14,133 nucleotides of DNA from Archangium sp. (GCA_016793585.1 JAEUJR010001008.1:1-14133); one strand, 5' to 3'. Numbered from the stretch's first letter, positions 1-8,504 are shown. Numbers and translations are program-made. Notes: generated by a model from the sequence alone, not told the origin.

Positions 1-808
1 CGGCGTTCTCGAAGCGCAGCACCTCGGCGTGGGGCAGCGCCTCCTGCCAGCGCTTCAGCTCCTTCTCGCGAAAGGCGATGTCTTTCATGCCCCACGCGAG
101 CAGCGCCGGCTTCCCGGCGAGCAGCGCGCGCCGCTCCCACAACGACGAGAGCCACGGCGTCGACTCGATGATCTGCTTCGGGAACACCCACGTGCCCTTG
201 CGGCTCTCTGGCGTCGGCAACGCGTCACGGTAGTGGCGCAGGTCTTCGTCGGTGAGCAGCTCGCGTCGCCCGTACGCCTTCGGCATCACCAGGTTCACGA
301 AGCCATTGTGCTCACGGCACAGCCACCGCCCGATGAAGCCGCCCATGAAGCCGCTGAAGCCCTGGTAGTACCAGTCGTCGTTCACCGGCCACAGCCAGGT
401 GTTGAGAATGACCAGCCGCTTCACCTTCTCGGGCCGCGTGAGCGCGTACGAGAGCCCGGTCGGCCCGCCCCAGTCGTTCACCACGAGCGTGATGTCGTCG
501 AGGGCGAGCGTGTCGAGCAGCCCCGCGAGGTTCTCGGCGTGGTCCTTCGGCAGGTAGCTGAAACCGTCGGGGTGCTCCGACTGGCCGAAGCCGAGGTGGT
601 CGGGCGCGATGCAGCGAAACTCCGAACGCAACGCGAGAATGAGCTTTCGGTACACGTACGACCACGCCGGGTTGCCGTGCACCATCACGAGAGGCGACCC
701 CGAGCCCTCGTCGACGTAGCGCATGGTGCCCGCGGCAGCCCGATGCGCCTTCGTCTGAAACGGGTACCGCTCGGGGTTGATCCACGTGGCGTTGGTCAGT
801 GTCGTCAT
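1..808 (-). CDS. Haloalkane dehalogenase-like alpha/beta hydrolase (HLD-III / OleB type), 3' end outside window
   Basis: The first 269 residues are visible; the C-terminus, with the expected catalytic His, lies beyond the window edge. Seen: an oxyanion/halide-site motif HGNP (residues 44-47), a nucleophile-elbow motif VVNDWGG with Asp112 followed by Trp113, and a GMKD motif placing the catalytic acid at Asp243. Known: haloalkane dehalogenase subfamily III uses Asp-His-Asp plus an Asn/Trp halide pair, which fits Asn46, Trp113, Asp112 and Asp243. Epoxide hydrolases usually lack Asn after HG. The same subfamily includes OleB, a beta-lactone decarboxylase of olefin biosynthesis, so dehalogenation is not certain; no other ole gene is visible here. 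No signal peptide, so probably cytoplasmic. The ATG at 808 gives a normal N-terminus (about 40 residues before HGNP), but no Shine-Dalgarno precedes it and a palindrome lies 11-25 nt upstream. Confidence 0.88.
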   Translation of the reverse strand, partial: MTTLTNATWINPERYPFQTKAHRAAAGTMRYVDEGSGSPLVMVHGNPAWSYVYRKLILALRSEFRCIAPDHLGFGQSEHPDGFSYLPKDHAENLAGLLDTLALDDITLVVNDWGGPTGLSYALTRPEKVKRLVILNTWLWPVNDDWYYQGFSGFMGGFIGRWLCREHNGFVNLVMPKAYGRRELLTDEDLRHYRDALPTPESRKGTWVFPKQIIESTPWLSSLWERRALLAGKPALLAWGMKDIAFREKELKRWQEALPHAEVLRFENA

Positions 809-818
809 GGTTGGAAAA

Positions 819-833
819 CTGAACACTGTTCAG
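819..833. promoter_or_regulatory. 15-bp palindrome CTGAAC-ACT-GTTCAG upstream of the hydrolase gene
   Basis: A perfect 6-bp inverted repeat with a 3-nt centre sits 11-25 nt upstream of the hydrolase ATG. After one A:A mismatch the symmetry resumes with AAA/TTT and a G:C pair, spanning 814-838. Two readings are open. It could be an operator for a TetR-type repressor, whose sites often have the form TGAACA-N-TGTTCA. It could also be a weak intrinsic terminator for the FG-GAP gene, because on the minus strand the dyad is followed by TTTT. It resembles the Myxococcus-type LexA box, but the half-site spacing is 3 nt rather than 4. Confidence 0.45.
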
Positions 834-945
834 ATTTCGGGCACGAAGTCCACGCTCCGCGCGACCGGAGCCCGACCCGTGCGACAGCACCCGACTTTGG
901 CGGCAACCCGCGTGAGAGATCTCGAACGTGCCGACGGCTCGCGAG

Positions 946-3900
946 TCAGTAGTCGACGGGGAGCAGGAACGCGGTGCCGTTCGCGGTGCCCGAGCGGTAG
1001 CTGAGCGGAGCTCCGACGATGATGGCGGCGGGAGTGGTGAACATGCCCGAGCTCGCCGTCGCGCCGAGGTCCTGGCCGAACGATGCGCGCTCACGCTGGT
1101 CGGGGAAGATGGTGAGCGACGACTCGTTGCGCCCACGCGTCACCGCGCTCGCGGCGAAGACGAACACCGCCCCCGTGCCGTCGCCGTTCGCCGAGGCGGT
1201 CGGTGCGCTCACGATGAGGTCCGGTTTGGGGTCTCCGACGACGTTCACGCCACCCCAGAGCTGCCGCCCGAAGCCAGGCGCGCGCTCGAGGTACACCAGC
1301 GGCACGGGGTCGAGACCGTCTCCGAGCGCACCGACGAGCGCGCCACCCGACGTCGGCCGCTTCGCGTTCACCTGCGCCGCGTCGAAGAGCAGCACCGTCG
1401 GCTGAGAGACGCCCTCGAAGGAGTAGAGGTCGGCCGTCACCGCGACGAAGTCGCGATCGTCGCCCGCGAGCAGCTTGCCCGCGCGCGCCATCGCCACGCC
1501 GAGGCGAATCGTCGGCAGCCCCGTCTCGACGTCGCCCGAGATGCGCACCCACGAACCTTCGGTGCGGCCACCACAGCGCGCGCCCGTCGGGTCGAAGCCG
1601 TACAGCACGATGACGCCGAGCCGATCTCCGTAGCGCAGGCCCAGCTCGTGGCAGCCGTCGGCGTTCAAGTCGCCCAGCCCCGCGAGCAACGTCGTGCCCT
1701 GCGGAACGTTCGGCAACGAGTAGCCCATGTCGCAGGCGATGGAGGGCTTCGCGAGCGAGGCGTCGTCGGGCGCGCGGCCGAACACCACCTCAAGCCCGTT
1801 CGTGCGCGAGAGCGCGAGGTCTTGCGTGCCGTCACCGTTGAAGTCGAAGCCGCCCACCACGCCGTTTCTCGCCATGGCCGAGCGCTGACACACCGCCGCT
1901 GCACCACCGTCGGGAACCGTGCAGCCCGCGATGGCCACTGGCGCCCACACCCTGAAGCCCTCGGCGAACGTGCCATCGGCCTTCTGCAGGTGCACGAACG
2001 CGCCGCCCGGCGTCTGCGCCGCCGTGGGGAAACACTGCGGCCGGTTTCCTGCGTACTCCGTCGTGGGCACGCCACCGTCGGCGAGGCGCGCGGGCACCGA
2101 GAGCTGGGGCGCCGCATAGACGACGTCGGGCCTGCCATCTCCGTCGAAGTCGGTGAACGCGACGTCGGTGCCGATGAGGCGGCCGCCGAACGCATTCACA
2201 CCGGCGTCCGTCACGTAGCGGGTGTTCGCGCCCTCCTGCAGAATTCGCGGCGCGCCGGTCGCGGCGCTCGAGAAGAGGTGGGCCTGGCCCGCGCCGAGCT
2301 CGTTGCCCGAGACGTCCGCGCTGGCGCCAGAGATGTTGGGCACGCCGACGATGGCGCGAAGCCCGCCGAGCCCTGGCGCCACGTCGACCGCGAGCCCGAA
2401 GCCCTGGCTCGCCGGCAGGTTCGGCATCGCGACCGACGTCATCGTCCACGTCGAGAGGTCCATGCCCGAGCCGCCGAAGGCGTCGAGGCGCCCGGCGAAG
2501 TCGCCCTCGGTCGTGGTCGCGCGGCCCGAGTAGCCGAGCAGCTGCGTCTGGCCAGCCACCGCCCACGCGCCGACCGCGATGCCCAGCGTGTCGGTTCGGT
2601 AGGTGCCGTTTCGCACCATGACGGCCTTGTTCAGCTGGGCCCCGCGCGAGAGGCCACCGAGTGGGTAGACGAGCAGGCGCCCGGCGTTCGGCGTCGACAC
2701 CATCATGCCGTTCACCATCGCCGTCGCCGTCGCATAGGGCGCGCCGAGAATGAGCTCGGGCTTCTGGTCGCCGTCGAGGTCGCCCACCCCGAAGCTGCGC
2801 GCCGCCTGAATGTTCGCCTGGTCGCCGAAGAGCTGCGCGAAGGCGTCGCTGCGGCCCAGCTGCGTGGGCTTGTCGCCCGTAGCGCCCGTCACCATCAGGT
2901 TCTTCAAGTCGAAGAGCAGCGCGCCACCTGCGTTCGTGCCCGCGGGGTTTCCGCCCATCGCCATCAGGTTCGGCGAGTCGGTCTGGTCGGCCGCCGCGAT
3001 GAGGAACGGGCCGACGCCACCAGAGGCCGGCACGAAGCCGAGCCGCCAGGTGCCTTCGCCCGAGTCCATCGGGTTGATGGGCAGCACGTAGGCGTCGGGC
3101 TTGGCGTCGAAGCGCGTCGTCTGCTCGCGCCCGAGGTGCACCTGAATCGCGGTCTGGTTGCGGGCGAGCGCGGTGCCACCGAGCAGCGAGTTGTTCACCA
3201 GGGTGAGAATCGCGAGGTCGACCCGGCCATCGCCGTTGAGGTCGCGCGCCACCACCGCCCGGCCCGCGCGCAGCTGCGTGAAGGGCCGCAGCGTTCCATC
3301 GGCTGCGAGGTCCTGCCCTCCGATGCGAATCGAGCCGAGGTCGGGCACCGGCTGGCCCTTCGTCAGCAGGAAGATGTCGACGACGCCGCGCGAGTTGATG
3401 GCGCCGGTCGCCGCGAGGTCCGCGCCGGGCGAGCCGACGATGAGGTCTTGATCGCCGTCGCCATCGACGTCGGCGATGTCGAGCGCCGCGCCGAAGTTGC
3501 CGCGTCCAAGGCCCGTGAGCGGAGGCCGCAGGCGCTCGGGGCCGTTGTCGCCGATGCGATAGAGCAACACGGCGCCCGAGTCGGCCACCGTCACGTCAGC
3601 GCCAGGCTCGGAGATCGCCAGGTCGTCTTTGCCATCGCCGTCGAGGTCTCCGACCGCCATGACTGCGCCGAGCTGCGCCGTGTCGGAGTCTCCGAGGATT
3701 CTCCACGTCGGGCTCGAGGGCAGGCCGGTGGCCGAGCCCTTGAAGATGAACACGGCGCCACCCTGCGGTTTGGCCAGGTCGCTCTCGGGAACACCGAGCG
3801 CCACGTCCGTGAGGCCGTCGCCGTCGAAGTCGCCCACCACCATCGTGCCGACGTCGCTGCGGCGGCCCTGCGCGCGGTTGGGCCTGGTGAGCTCGGTGAG

Positions 3901-4701
3901 AATTCGAATCGACGCGGTGGCGGTCTCTTGCGTGAAGGCGTCACGCGCCTCGAGCGTGGCCGTGCCCGAGCCCGTCGCCGGAGCCGTGTACGTCGCGCCG
4001 ACGAGCGTGCCCGGCCCGTTCGAGGTCATTCTCCAGGTGACGACGCCCGAGCCCTCGGCTGTCTCGAGCGGCACGATGCCTGACGTGGGCACGGCGATCT
4101 TCCCCGGCCGCGCGCGGAACCTCGCGGCCATGGTGACGCGGTACTGCAGCAGCGCCTGGTCGCCCGAGACCGGGTCTCTGGCCACGATGAGGTCGAGCCC
4201 TTCGCGCGTGCCAGCCGTGTACTCGCCCGCCGCCGAGATGCTGCCGCCCGAGGCGAGCGCGGCCTGGGCTGGCGCGTAGGTGATGGCGCCCGTCGCGCCG
4301 ACGACGCGAATCGTGAAGCGCGTGCCGTAACGAACCGTCGCGCGAATGGGCTGCACGTCGAACGAGGGCTTCACTTCGACCGACAGCTCGCCGGTCTGCT
4401 CGCAGTCGTCGGTCGCGCGAATCAGGTCCATGCCCGGCGTCGTGCCCGCGACGTAACGGTCTCCGCTGAGCGTTCCGCCCGAGACGTTGTCGGCGATGGT
4501 GAAGGTGTAGCGGCCCGAGCCGCCCGTCGCGGTGATGGCCGACGCGCCGTTCGTTCGCACGCTCGCGGGCGCCGCCGTGACGACGATGGCGGGCAGGTTC
4601 TCACAGCGGTCGATGGGCGGCGGCGGGTCGGGTGGCCGTGGCGTCGGAGGCTCGCACGCGGTGCACACCAGCCCGAGGACGACGAGTGCGCGCAGCTTCA
4701 T
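946..4701 (-). CDS. Large FG-GAP repeat lipoprotein with N-terminal Ig-like domains (1251 aa)
   Basis: The N-terminus is a lipoprotein signal ending at Cys16 (motif CTAC), followed by a Pro-rich linker (17-30), so the protein is probably anchored on the envelope or cell surface. Residues about 35-270 look like three successive Ig-like beta domains sharing a Gly-rich pattern (GTLSGDRYVAGT, GSISAAGEYTAGT, GTLVGATYTAP). Residues about 285 to the end form FG-GAP/integrin-alpha-like repeats. Calcium-loop motifs of the DxDGDGxxD type occur at 291, 352, 411, 487, 641, 851, 953 and 1011 (the last two or three degenerate), often followed by hydrophobic-GxP. Known: such repeats fold as seven-bladed propellers and mediate adhesion or ligand binding; the ligand is unknown here, and the repeat count could make two propellers. 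The start at 4701 is set by the ATGA overlap with the upstream gene and by GGAGG 9 nt before it. A longer in-frame reading upstream of 4701 is antisense-free but out of frame with, and overlapped by, the preceding gene. Confidence 0.9.
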   Translation of the reverse strand: MKLRALVVLGLVCTACEPPTPRPPDPPPPIDRCENLPAIVVTAAPASVRTNGASAITATGGSGRYTFTIADNVSGGTLSGDRYVAGTTPGMDLIRATDDCEQTGELSVEVKPSFDVQPIRATVRYGTRFTIRVVGATGAITYAPAQAALASGGSISAAGEYTAGTREGLDLIVARDPVSGDQALLQYRVTMAARFRARPGKIAVPTSGIVPLETAEGSGVVTWRMTSNGPGTLVGATYTAPATGSGTATLEARDAFTQETATASIRILTELTRPNRAQGRRSDVGTMVVGDFDGDGLTDVALGVPESDLAKPQGGAVFIFKGSATGLPSSPTWRILGDSDTAQLGAVMAVGDLDGDGKDDLAISEPGADVTVADSGAVLLYRIGDNGPERLRPPLTGLGRGNFGAALDIADVDGDGDQDLIVGSPGADLAATGAINSRGVVDIFLLTKGQPVPDLGSIRIGGQDLAADGTLRPFTQLRAGRAVVARDLNGDGRVDLAILTLVNNSLLGGTALARNQTAIQVHLGREQTTRFDAKPDAYVLPINPMDSGEGTWRLGFVPASGGVGPFLIAAADQTDSPNLMAMGGNPAGTNAGGALLFDLKNLMVTGATGDKPTQLGRSDAFAQLFGDQANIQAARSFGVGDLDGDQKPELILGAPYATATAMVNGMMVSTPNAGRLLVYPLGGLSRGAQLNKAVMVRNGTYRTDTLGIAVGAWAVAGQTQLLGYSGRATTTEGDFAGRLDAFGGSGMDLSTWTMTSVAMPNLPASQGFGLAVDVAPGLGGLRAIVGVPNISGASADVSGNELGAGQAHLFSSAATGAPRILQEGANTRYVTDAGVNAFGGRLIGTDVAFTDFDGDGRPDVVYAAPQLSVPARLADGGVPTTEYAGNRPQCFPTAAQTPGGAFVHLQKADGTFAEGFRVWAPVAIAGCTVPDGGAAAVCQRSAMARNGVVGGFDFNGDGTQDLALSRTNGLEVVFGRAPDDASLAKPSIACDMGYSLPNVPQGTTLLAGLGDLNADGCHELGLRYGDRLGVIVLYGFDPTGARCGGRTEGSWVRISGDVETGLPTIRLGVAMARAGKLLAGDDRDFVAVTADLYSFEGVSQPTVLLFDAAQVNAKRPTSGGALVGALGDGLDPVPLVYLERAPGFGRQLWGGVNVVGDPKPDLIVSAPTASANGDGTGAVFVFAASAVTRGRNESSLTIFPDQRERASFGQDLGATASSGMFTTPAAIIVGAPLSYRSGTANGTAFLLPVDY

Positions 4702-6239
4702 GGAAGCGTTCCTCCCGAGACCCAGCGCTGCACGAGCTGAATGCCGGCGGCGTCGAGCGGCCCGTCGGCGGGCATGCGGCGATCTCTCACGGCGGTCGCG
4801 GCGGCGGTGGCGTTTGCCTTCCACTGCTCGAAGGTCGCGAGGTCGGGCTTGGTGCCGGTGGTGTGGCATTGGTTGCACCGCGCCTCGGCGAGGGGGCGAA
4901 TGTCCTTCTGCCATGAGATCTGCACGCTGGCCGAGGCCTCGAGGTCGAAGTGCACGAGCCGCTTCGACTCCACGCCGTCGACGGTGGTCGCGGTCACCTC
5001 GAGCGTGTGCGGGCCATCGGTCAGCGCGGCGAACGAGACGAGCTTCAAGTGGCCAGAGGGCTCGACGCCCCCGAGCGAGTGGAAGACGAGCCGCTGCTGC
5101 GGAGGCGCGCCGACCTGACCCTTGCCGACGTCGACCGTCTTCGCCTGGTTGTCGTCGAAGCGCCAGGTGAGCGACTCGAGCGGTGTGTCGACCGGGGTGA
5201 TGAGCTGCAACGTCGTCTCGGGCTCGTAGACGACCTGACTCTGGAACAGGCCCGAGAGGCGCAGCGCTGGCGAGGGCGAGATCGAGAGCGTCTTGTCGAG
5301 CACCCGCACCCACGCGCTGCCCGCGGCGTCGACGGCAAGCAACCGCGGCACCGCCTCGAGCCCGCGCGCGTTGCCCCACGCCTTCGCGTCGGCGTCGTAG
5401 CGGTACAGCCCGTCGCCCGACTGCAACCAGAGAAAGCGGCCCGCCGACATCACCTGCTTGGGCGTGCGGCCGAGCTCGTACCGTCGCCAGCTCGTGAGCG
5501 TGCGCTGCAACAGCAGCTTCGGTGTGATGACCCAGACCTCGCCCTGGGAGGTGCGAGAGGCGGTGATGCCCGCGATGCCACGCACGCCGCCCGCGAGGTC
5601 GTCGGCGGTGAGGCCGCTGTCGCGAATGCTGAAGGTGCTGGTGCTCGTCTGCGCAGCGACCGACACCGTGTCGCCCTGCGCGAACCACACGCCGGGCCGC
5701 AGGTCGGTGGCGGGCGCGATGGCGAGCGCGGTGATGCCGGTGATGGGCTGCCCGTTCGCCTTGAGCTCCTTCAGGTCGCCGCCTTCGACGCGAAAGAGGC
5801 CGTCGCGGTGCGCGATCCACGCGACGCCGTCGAGGCCGGTCGCGCTCGAGAGAAAGCCCTCGGCCGACAGCCGCGTCTGCCAGGGCGGCGCGATGAGCCA
5901 GCCCGAGTCGGCGACGAAGAGCCCCCGCTCGGTCACCACCAGCGCCGTGAAGGGCCCCAGCGGCCAGATGCTGGTCGCGGCGCCGGGCGGTGTGGGGTTC
6001 TGCGGGTGCGACTCGAGCGCAGCGCGCGTGCCATCGGAGCGCAATCGCACCACGCGGCCTGCGAGGTCGATGAACAGGCCGCCGCCTCGTTCATCGGCGA
6101 AGGCCGGCGTCGCGGCGACGTCGACCATCGAGGTGACCGAGGTGACGTCGATGGGCCCTGCCGTGAGCGCCTCGGTGATGGTGCCGCCGCACCCCAGACT
6201 CCACATCACTGCTGCCGTCGTCCACAGGCGACCCTGCAT
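4698..6239 (-). CDS. Propeller/Ig-like protein with C-terminal mono-heme cytochrome c motif, probable lipoprotein (513 aa)
   Basis: The N-terminus is hydrophobic and ends in SLGC with Cys17, a plausible though imperfect lipobox. Residues about 50-320 have short beta-strand repeats with patterns such as GVWFAQGD, GEVWVITPK and GLYRYDADAK, like sensor- or YCF48-type propellers. Residues about 330-440 look like one or two Ig-like domains. The last 60 residues hold a heme-c motif CNQCH (455-459) and a downstream RRMPADGP with Met489 as a likely axial ligand, as in Planctomycete-type cytochrome c domains. This implies heme attachment outside the cytoplasm. The gene is probably first of its unit: a terminator lies upstream and the FG-GAP gene overlaps its stop by ATGA. 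Start choice: adjacent in-frame GTG (6242) and ATG (6239) follow AAGGA; ATG was chosen for spacing and either is possible. The overall family was not identified. Confidence 0.82.
   Translation of the reverse strand: MQGRLWTTAAVMWSLGCGGTITEALTAGPIDVTSVTSMVDVAATPAFADERGGGLFIDLAGRVVRLRSDGTRAALESHPQNPTPPGAATSIWPLGPFTALVVTERGLFVADSGWLIAPPWQTRLSAEGFLSSATGLDGVAWIAHRDGLFRVEGGDLKELKANGQPITGITALAIAPATDLRPGVWFAQGDTVSVAAQTSTSTFSIRDSGLTADDLAGGVRGIAGITASRTSQGEVWVITPKLLLQRTLTSWRRYELGRTPKQVMSAGRFLWLQSGDGLYRYDADAKAWGNARGLEAVPRLLAVDAAGSAWVRVLDKTLSISPSPALRLSGLFQSQVVYEPETTLQLITPVDTPLESLTWRFDDNQAKTVDVGKGQVGAPPQQRLVFHSLGGVEPSGHLKLVSFAALTDGPHTLEVTATTVDGVESKRLVHFDLEASASVQISWQKDIRPLAEARCNQCHTTGTKPDLATFEQWKANATAAATAVRDRRMPADGPLDAAGIQLVQRWVSGGTLP
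4711..4715 (-). promoter_or_regulatory. Ribosome binding site GGAGG for the FG-GAP lipoprotein gene
   Basis: GGAGG on the minus strand lies 9 nt before the ATG at 4701, inside the last codons of the upstream gene. With the ATGA stop/start overlap (4698-4701) it fixes the start and suggests translational coupling. Confidence 0.75.
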
Positions 6240-6326
6240 CACGTCGTCTTCCTTTCGCTGCCGTGCATGTTCGCTGCGCCGTCGGCTCGTGGTGGCGCCC
6301 AGTCGGAACGTGACGAAGCGTAGCCC

Positions 6327-6363
6327 AAAACAAACAGGGCATCGGAGTGTCTCCGATGCCCTG
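6327..6363 (-). terminator. Rho-independent terminator of the DUF1501 unit
   Basis: A perfect 13-bp inverted repeat, CAGGGCATCGGAG (6335-6347) and its complement (6351-6363), encloses a 3-nt loop. On the minus strand it is followed directly by TTTGTTTT (6334-6327). It lies 30 nt past the DUF1501 stop codon and upstream of the next minus-strand gene. No T-tract follows on the plus strand, so it acts in one direction. It separates two minus-strand units that would otherwise look like one long operon. Confidence 0.92.
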
Positions 6364-6392
6364 GTGTCTTCAGGTCGACTGCGCCGCGGGCT

Positions 6393-7826
6393 TCAGCCCT
6401 GCAGCCCCTTCAGCGGCTCGACGCGCATGATGCTGTAGTCGAGGCCGGCCGACGCCATGATGGTCGCCACCACGTGGTCGGGCAGGTACGTGAAGCCCTT
6501 CGGGTCTGGCAGGCCCGAGTCGTAGTTCACGACGCCCGCCGACATGCCCACGTTGCCCGAGGCGCCGAACACGTGGTTGTGCTTCACGCCCTTGCCGACG
6601 ATGGCGCAGGAGTTGGTGATGTGGTGGTCGCGCCCGCCCGCAGCGTTGATGAGCGGGGTGCGGCTGAACTCCGAGAACACCAGAATCGTCACGTGGTCGA
6701 TCCACTTGCCGCCTGACGGGTGATCCGACTCCTTGAAGTCGCTGATGAGGTCGCCGAGCGCGTTCCAGCCCTGCCGCTGGTTGTTCGCCTGCGTCAGCTG
6801 CGTGCCGAAGTGCGTGTCGAGCCCGCCCGCCATGTTGATGCTGACGCACTGGCTGACGCCCTTCTTGAGCGCCGTGGCCACCAGCGCCGCGCGGGCCGCC
6901 GACGAGTTGCGTGGGTCGTTGGGCAGGCCGTTGTTGCCGACGCGCAGGCCGTAGCGCGCGACGGTGGCCGACTTCTCCATCGCGACCGCCATCGGGTCGC
7001 CGGTGGTCGAGTCGAAGCGGAAATAGCGGTCGAGCGTCGCGTCGAGCACCGTGCGCACCTGCTTGCGCGCGTCCTGGTACTGGGTGACGAGGCCGCGTGA
7101 GTCGTACAGCTGCGCTTCGCACGACACCGGCTGGCCGCGCATGTCGACCAGCTGCTTCTCGATCTCACTGTCGAGCGCCGTCGGGCCCGGAGCCAGCGTC
7201 AGCAGCAGGTCGTTCGCCGACGAGACGCGCAGCGCGTTCGCGTAGCCGCCATAACGGTCGTTGTACGACTCGATGTTGAACGCGAGGTTCGGCACTGGCG
7301 GCTTGTTGGCCATGCGCGGGTAGAGCTGGCCCACCACCTCGGTCGCGGTCGACGACGCGCGCGCCGCCGAGCCGTTGGGCTCCTTGCCCGTGAGGAAGTA
7401 GCGGAAGCCCACCTCGTGCGCGACCGTGTTCATGTTGATGCCGCGCACCACCGACATCACGTCGAAGTGGTTCGCGAAGCGGCCGACGGCGGGGCCGAAG
7501 GCGATGTTCGAGCCCTGCGGCCGAATCGGCATCGTCGGGTACGTCGGGTCCTGCGAGAGCAACGAGTAGCCCGGCAGAATGCGCGTCTCGCTGATGCGCT
7601 CGGGGGTGAACTCGGTCGGGTCGCGCGGGTCGAGGTTGAGCAGCTGATCCCAGCCGCCGCTGAAGTAGGCGAACACGAAGCAGTGATCTGCCGGCGCGAG
7701 CGCCTGCGCCTGCTGCGCGAACGCCTTGAACGAGATGCCGCCGAACACGCTGGTGCCCGCGAAGGCCGAAGCAGCCTTGAGGAACGTGCGGCGCTGGAGC
7801 GAGGACTTCCCGGAGGGGTTGGACAT
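6393..7826 (-). CDS. DUF1501 family protein, Tat-exported (477 aa)
   Basis: A twin-arginine signal is clear: QRRTFLK at residues 11-17, a hydrophobic stretch to about residue 37, then a likely cut after KAFA. DUF1501 hallmarks follow: SGGWD (56-60) with LDPRDP, GGLDTH (334-339), SEFSRTP (385-391) and GRDHH (398-402). The length is normal for the family. Known: DUF1501 proteins are predicted to share the alkaline phosphatase/sulfatase-like fold and commonly sit beside DUF1592/DUF1588/DUF1585-type proteins in Planctomycetes and Myxococcota; no reaction is established. Tat export suggests folding, possibly with a metal, before transport to the periplasm. It is the last gene of a three-gene unit, 15 nt after the small lipoprotein gene, with GGAG 9 nt before the ATG and a strong terminator after the stop. 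Asp, Glu and His in these motifs are candidate metal ligands by inference only. Confidence 0.93.
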   Translation of the reverse strand: MSNPSGKSSLQRRTFLKAASAFAGTSVFGGISFKAFAQQAQALAPADHCFVFAYFSGGWDQLLNLDPRDPTEFTPERISETRILPGYSLLSQDPTYPTMPIRPQGSNIAFGPAVGRFANHFDVMSVVRGINMNTVAHEVGFRYFLTGKEPNGSAARASSTATEVVGQLYPRMANKPPVPNLAFNIESYNDRYGGYANALRVSSANDLLLTLAPGPTALDSEIEKQLVDMRGQPVSCEAQLYDSRGLVTQYQDARKQVRTVLDATLDRYFRFDSTTGDPMAVAMEKSATVARYGLRVGNNGLPNDPRNSSAARAALVATALKKGVSQCVSINMAGGLDTHFGTQLTQANNQRQGWNALGDLISDFKESDHPSGGKWIDHVTILVFSEFSRTPLINAAGGRDHHITNSCAIVGKGVKHNHVFGASGNVGMSAGVVNYDSGLPDPKGFTYLPDHVVATIMASAGLDYSIMRVEPLKGLQG

Positions 7827-7841
7827 GGTGGGTGGCTCCGT

Positions 7842-8504
7842 TCAGTAGGTGGCGAACCGCGGGTCGGTCATGAAGGCGATGCACATCGCGCCCCACGCCT
7901 GCTCGGGTCGGTTGATGGTCTTCGCGCGCGCAGCGACCGTCTTGAAGGTGCTCGCCCACGAGTCGCGCTCGGCGTCTGAGAACGGCTGGCCCCAGAACCG
8001 AACCGCCAGGTACGAGAGGTTCGCCTTGATGGCGTCGTCGCTCATCGTCGTGAAGTCCCGGTTCGTCACCGTGACGTCGGGGAAGAGCACGCGGTCGGGC
8101 GCCGCCTTGTTCAGGTCGGCGCTCGCCGTCGCGAGGCAGACCTCGCGCGCACCGTCTTCGAGGAACTTGGCGAACACCAGGTTCACCTCGGTCGACTCGC
8201 TCACCGTCAACGCGTAGTCGGCCTGGCCCAGGGTGGCGGCGAGGTTGTTGATCTGCGACCACTGCCGACCCGTCGTCGTGAGAATCGACTCACGCAGCTG
8301 GGCGACGCTGATGCGGCGCGGTTTGCGGCCGATGTGACCGGCGTTCTGTTCGGGGTCGGCGAGCTTCACCGTGGGTGGGTGGTGGCCCATGTCGACGGTC
8401 TCGAGCGTGCCTTCCATGGCCGGCTTCTCGACGGTCTTCGACGAACACGAGACCAGCGCGAAGACGGCCGCGAACAACACGAGCGTCGTGGTGGAGGTCT
8501 TCAT
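7842..8504 (-). CDS. Small lipoprotein of unknown function in the DUF1501 unit (220 aa)
   Basis: A classical lipoprotein signal ends in LVSC with Cys20. The mature part is about 200 residues and begins with a polar segment containing a DMGHH motif. A mostly helical region follows, with the pattern RRISVAQLRESILTTTGRQW, then a C-terminal segment ending in GAMCIAFMTDPRFATY. That ending resembles the late helices of DUF1549/DUF1585-type domains (a helix followed by a TDP-F motif), but I do not recognise a named family. Its start codon shares one base with the stop of the upstream cytochrome-like gene (TGATG at 8502-8506), and GGAGG lies 8 nt before the ATG, so the two are probably translationally coupled. 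Position between a secreted CxxCH protein and a Tat-exported DUF1501 protein suggests an envelope-anchored partner of one or both; this is inference from context. Confidence 0.85.
   Translation of the reverse strand: MKTSTTTLVLFAAVFALVSCSSKTVEKPAMEGTLETVDMGHHPPTVKLADPEQNAGHIGRKPRRISVAQLRESILTTTGRQWSQINNLAATLGQADYALTVSESTEVNLVFAKFLEDGAREVCLATASADLNKAAPDRVLFPDVTVTNRDFTTMSDDAIKANLSYLAVRFWGQPFSDAERDSWASTFKTVAARAKTINRPEQAWGAMCIAFMTDPRFATY

Noticed and set aside
819..833. LexA (SOS) box of the Myxococcus type
   Set aside because: The half-sites CTGAAC and GTTCAG fit, but the spacer is 3 nt where the known box has 4, so I did not call it LexA.
854..871. Hairpin GCTCCG-N6-CGGAGC downstream of the FG-GAP gene as its terminator
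   Set aside because: The stem is 6 bp and no T-tract follows on the minus strand, so it cannot be told from the many short G+C-rich inverted repeats in this DNA.
29..952. A 307-codon plus-strand frame opposite the hydrolase gene
   Set aside because: It is Arg/His/Pro-rich with no motif, whereas the minus strand gives a continuous alpha/beta hydrolase with its catalytic motifs.
928..4083. A 1051-codon open frame on the plus strand opposite the FG-GAP gene
   Set aside because: Its product is Arg/Ala/Val/Glu-rich low-complexity sequence typical of antisense frames in G+C-rich DNA. The minus strand has a signal peptide, calcium-loop repeats and a ribosome binding site.
4702..5820. Upstream extension of the FG-GAP reading frame
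   Set aside because: It runs out of frame through the cytochrome-motif gene and is Arg-rich. The ATGA overlap, the GGAGG and the lipoprotein signal place the start at 4701.
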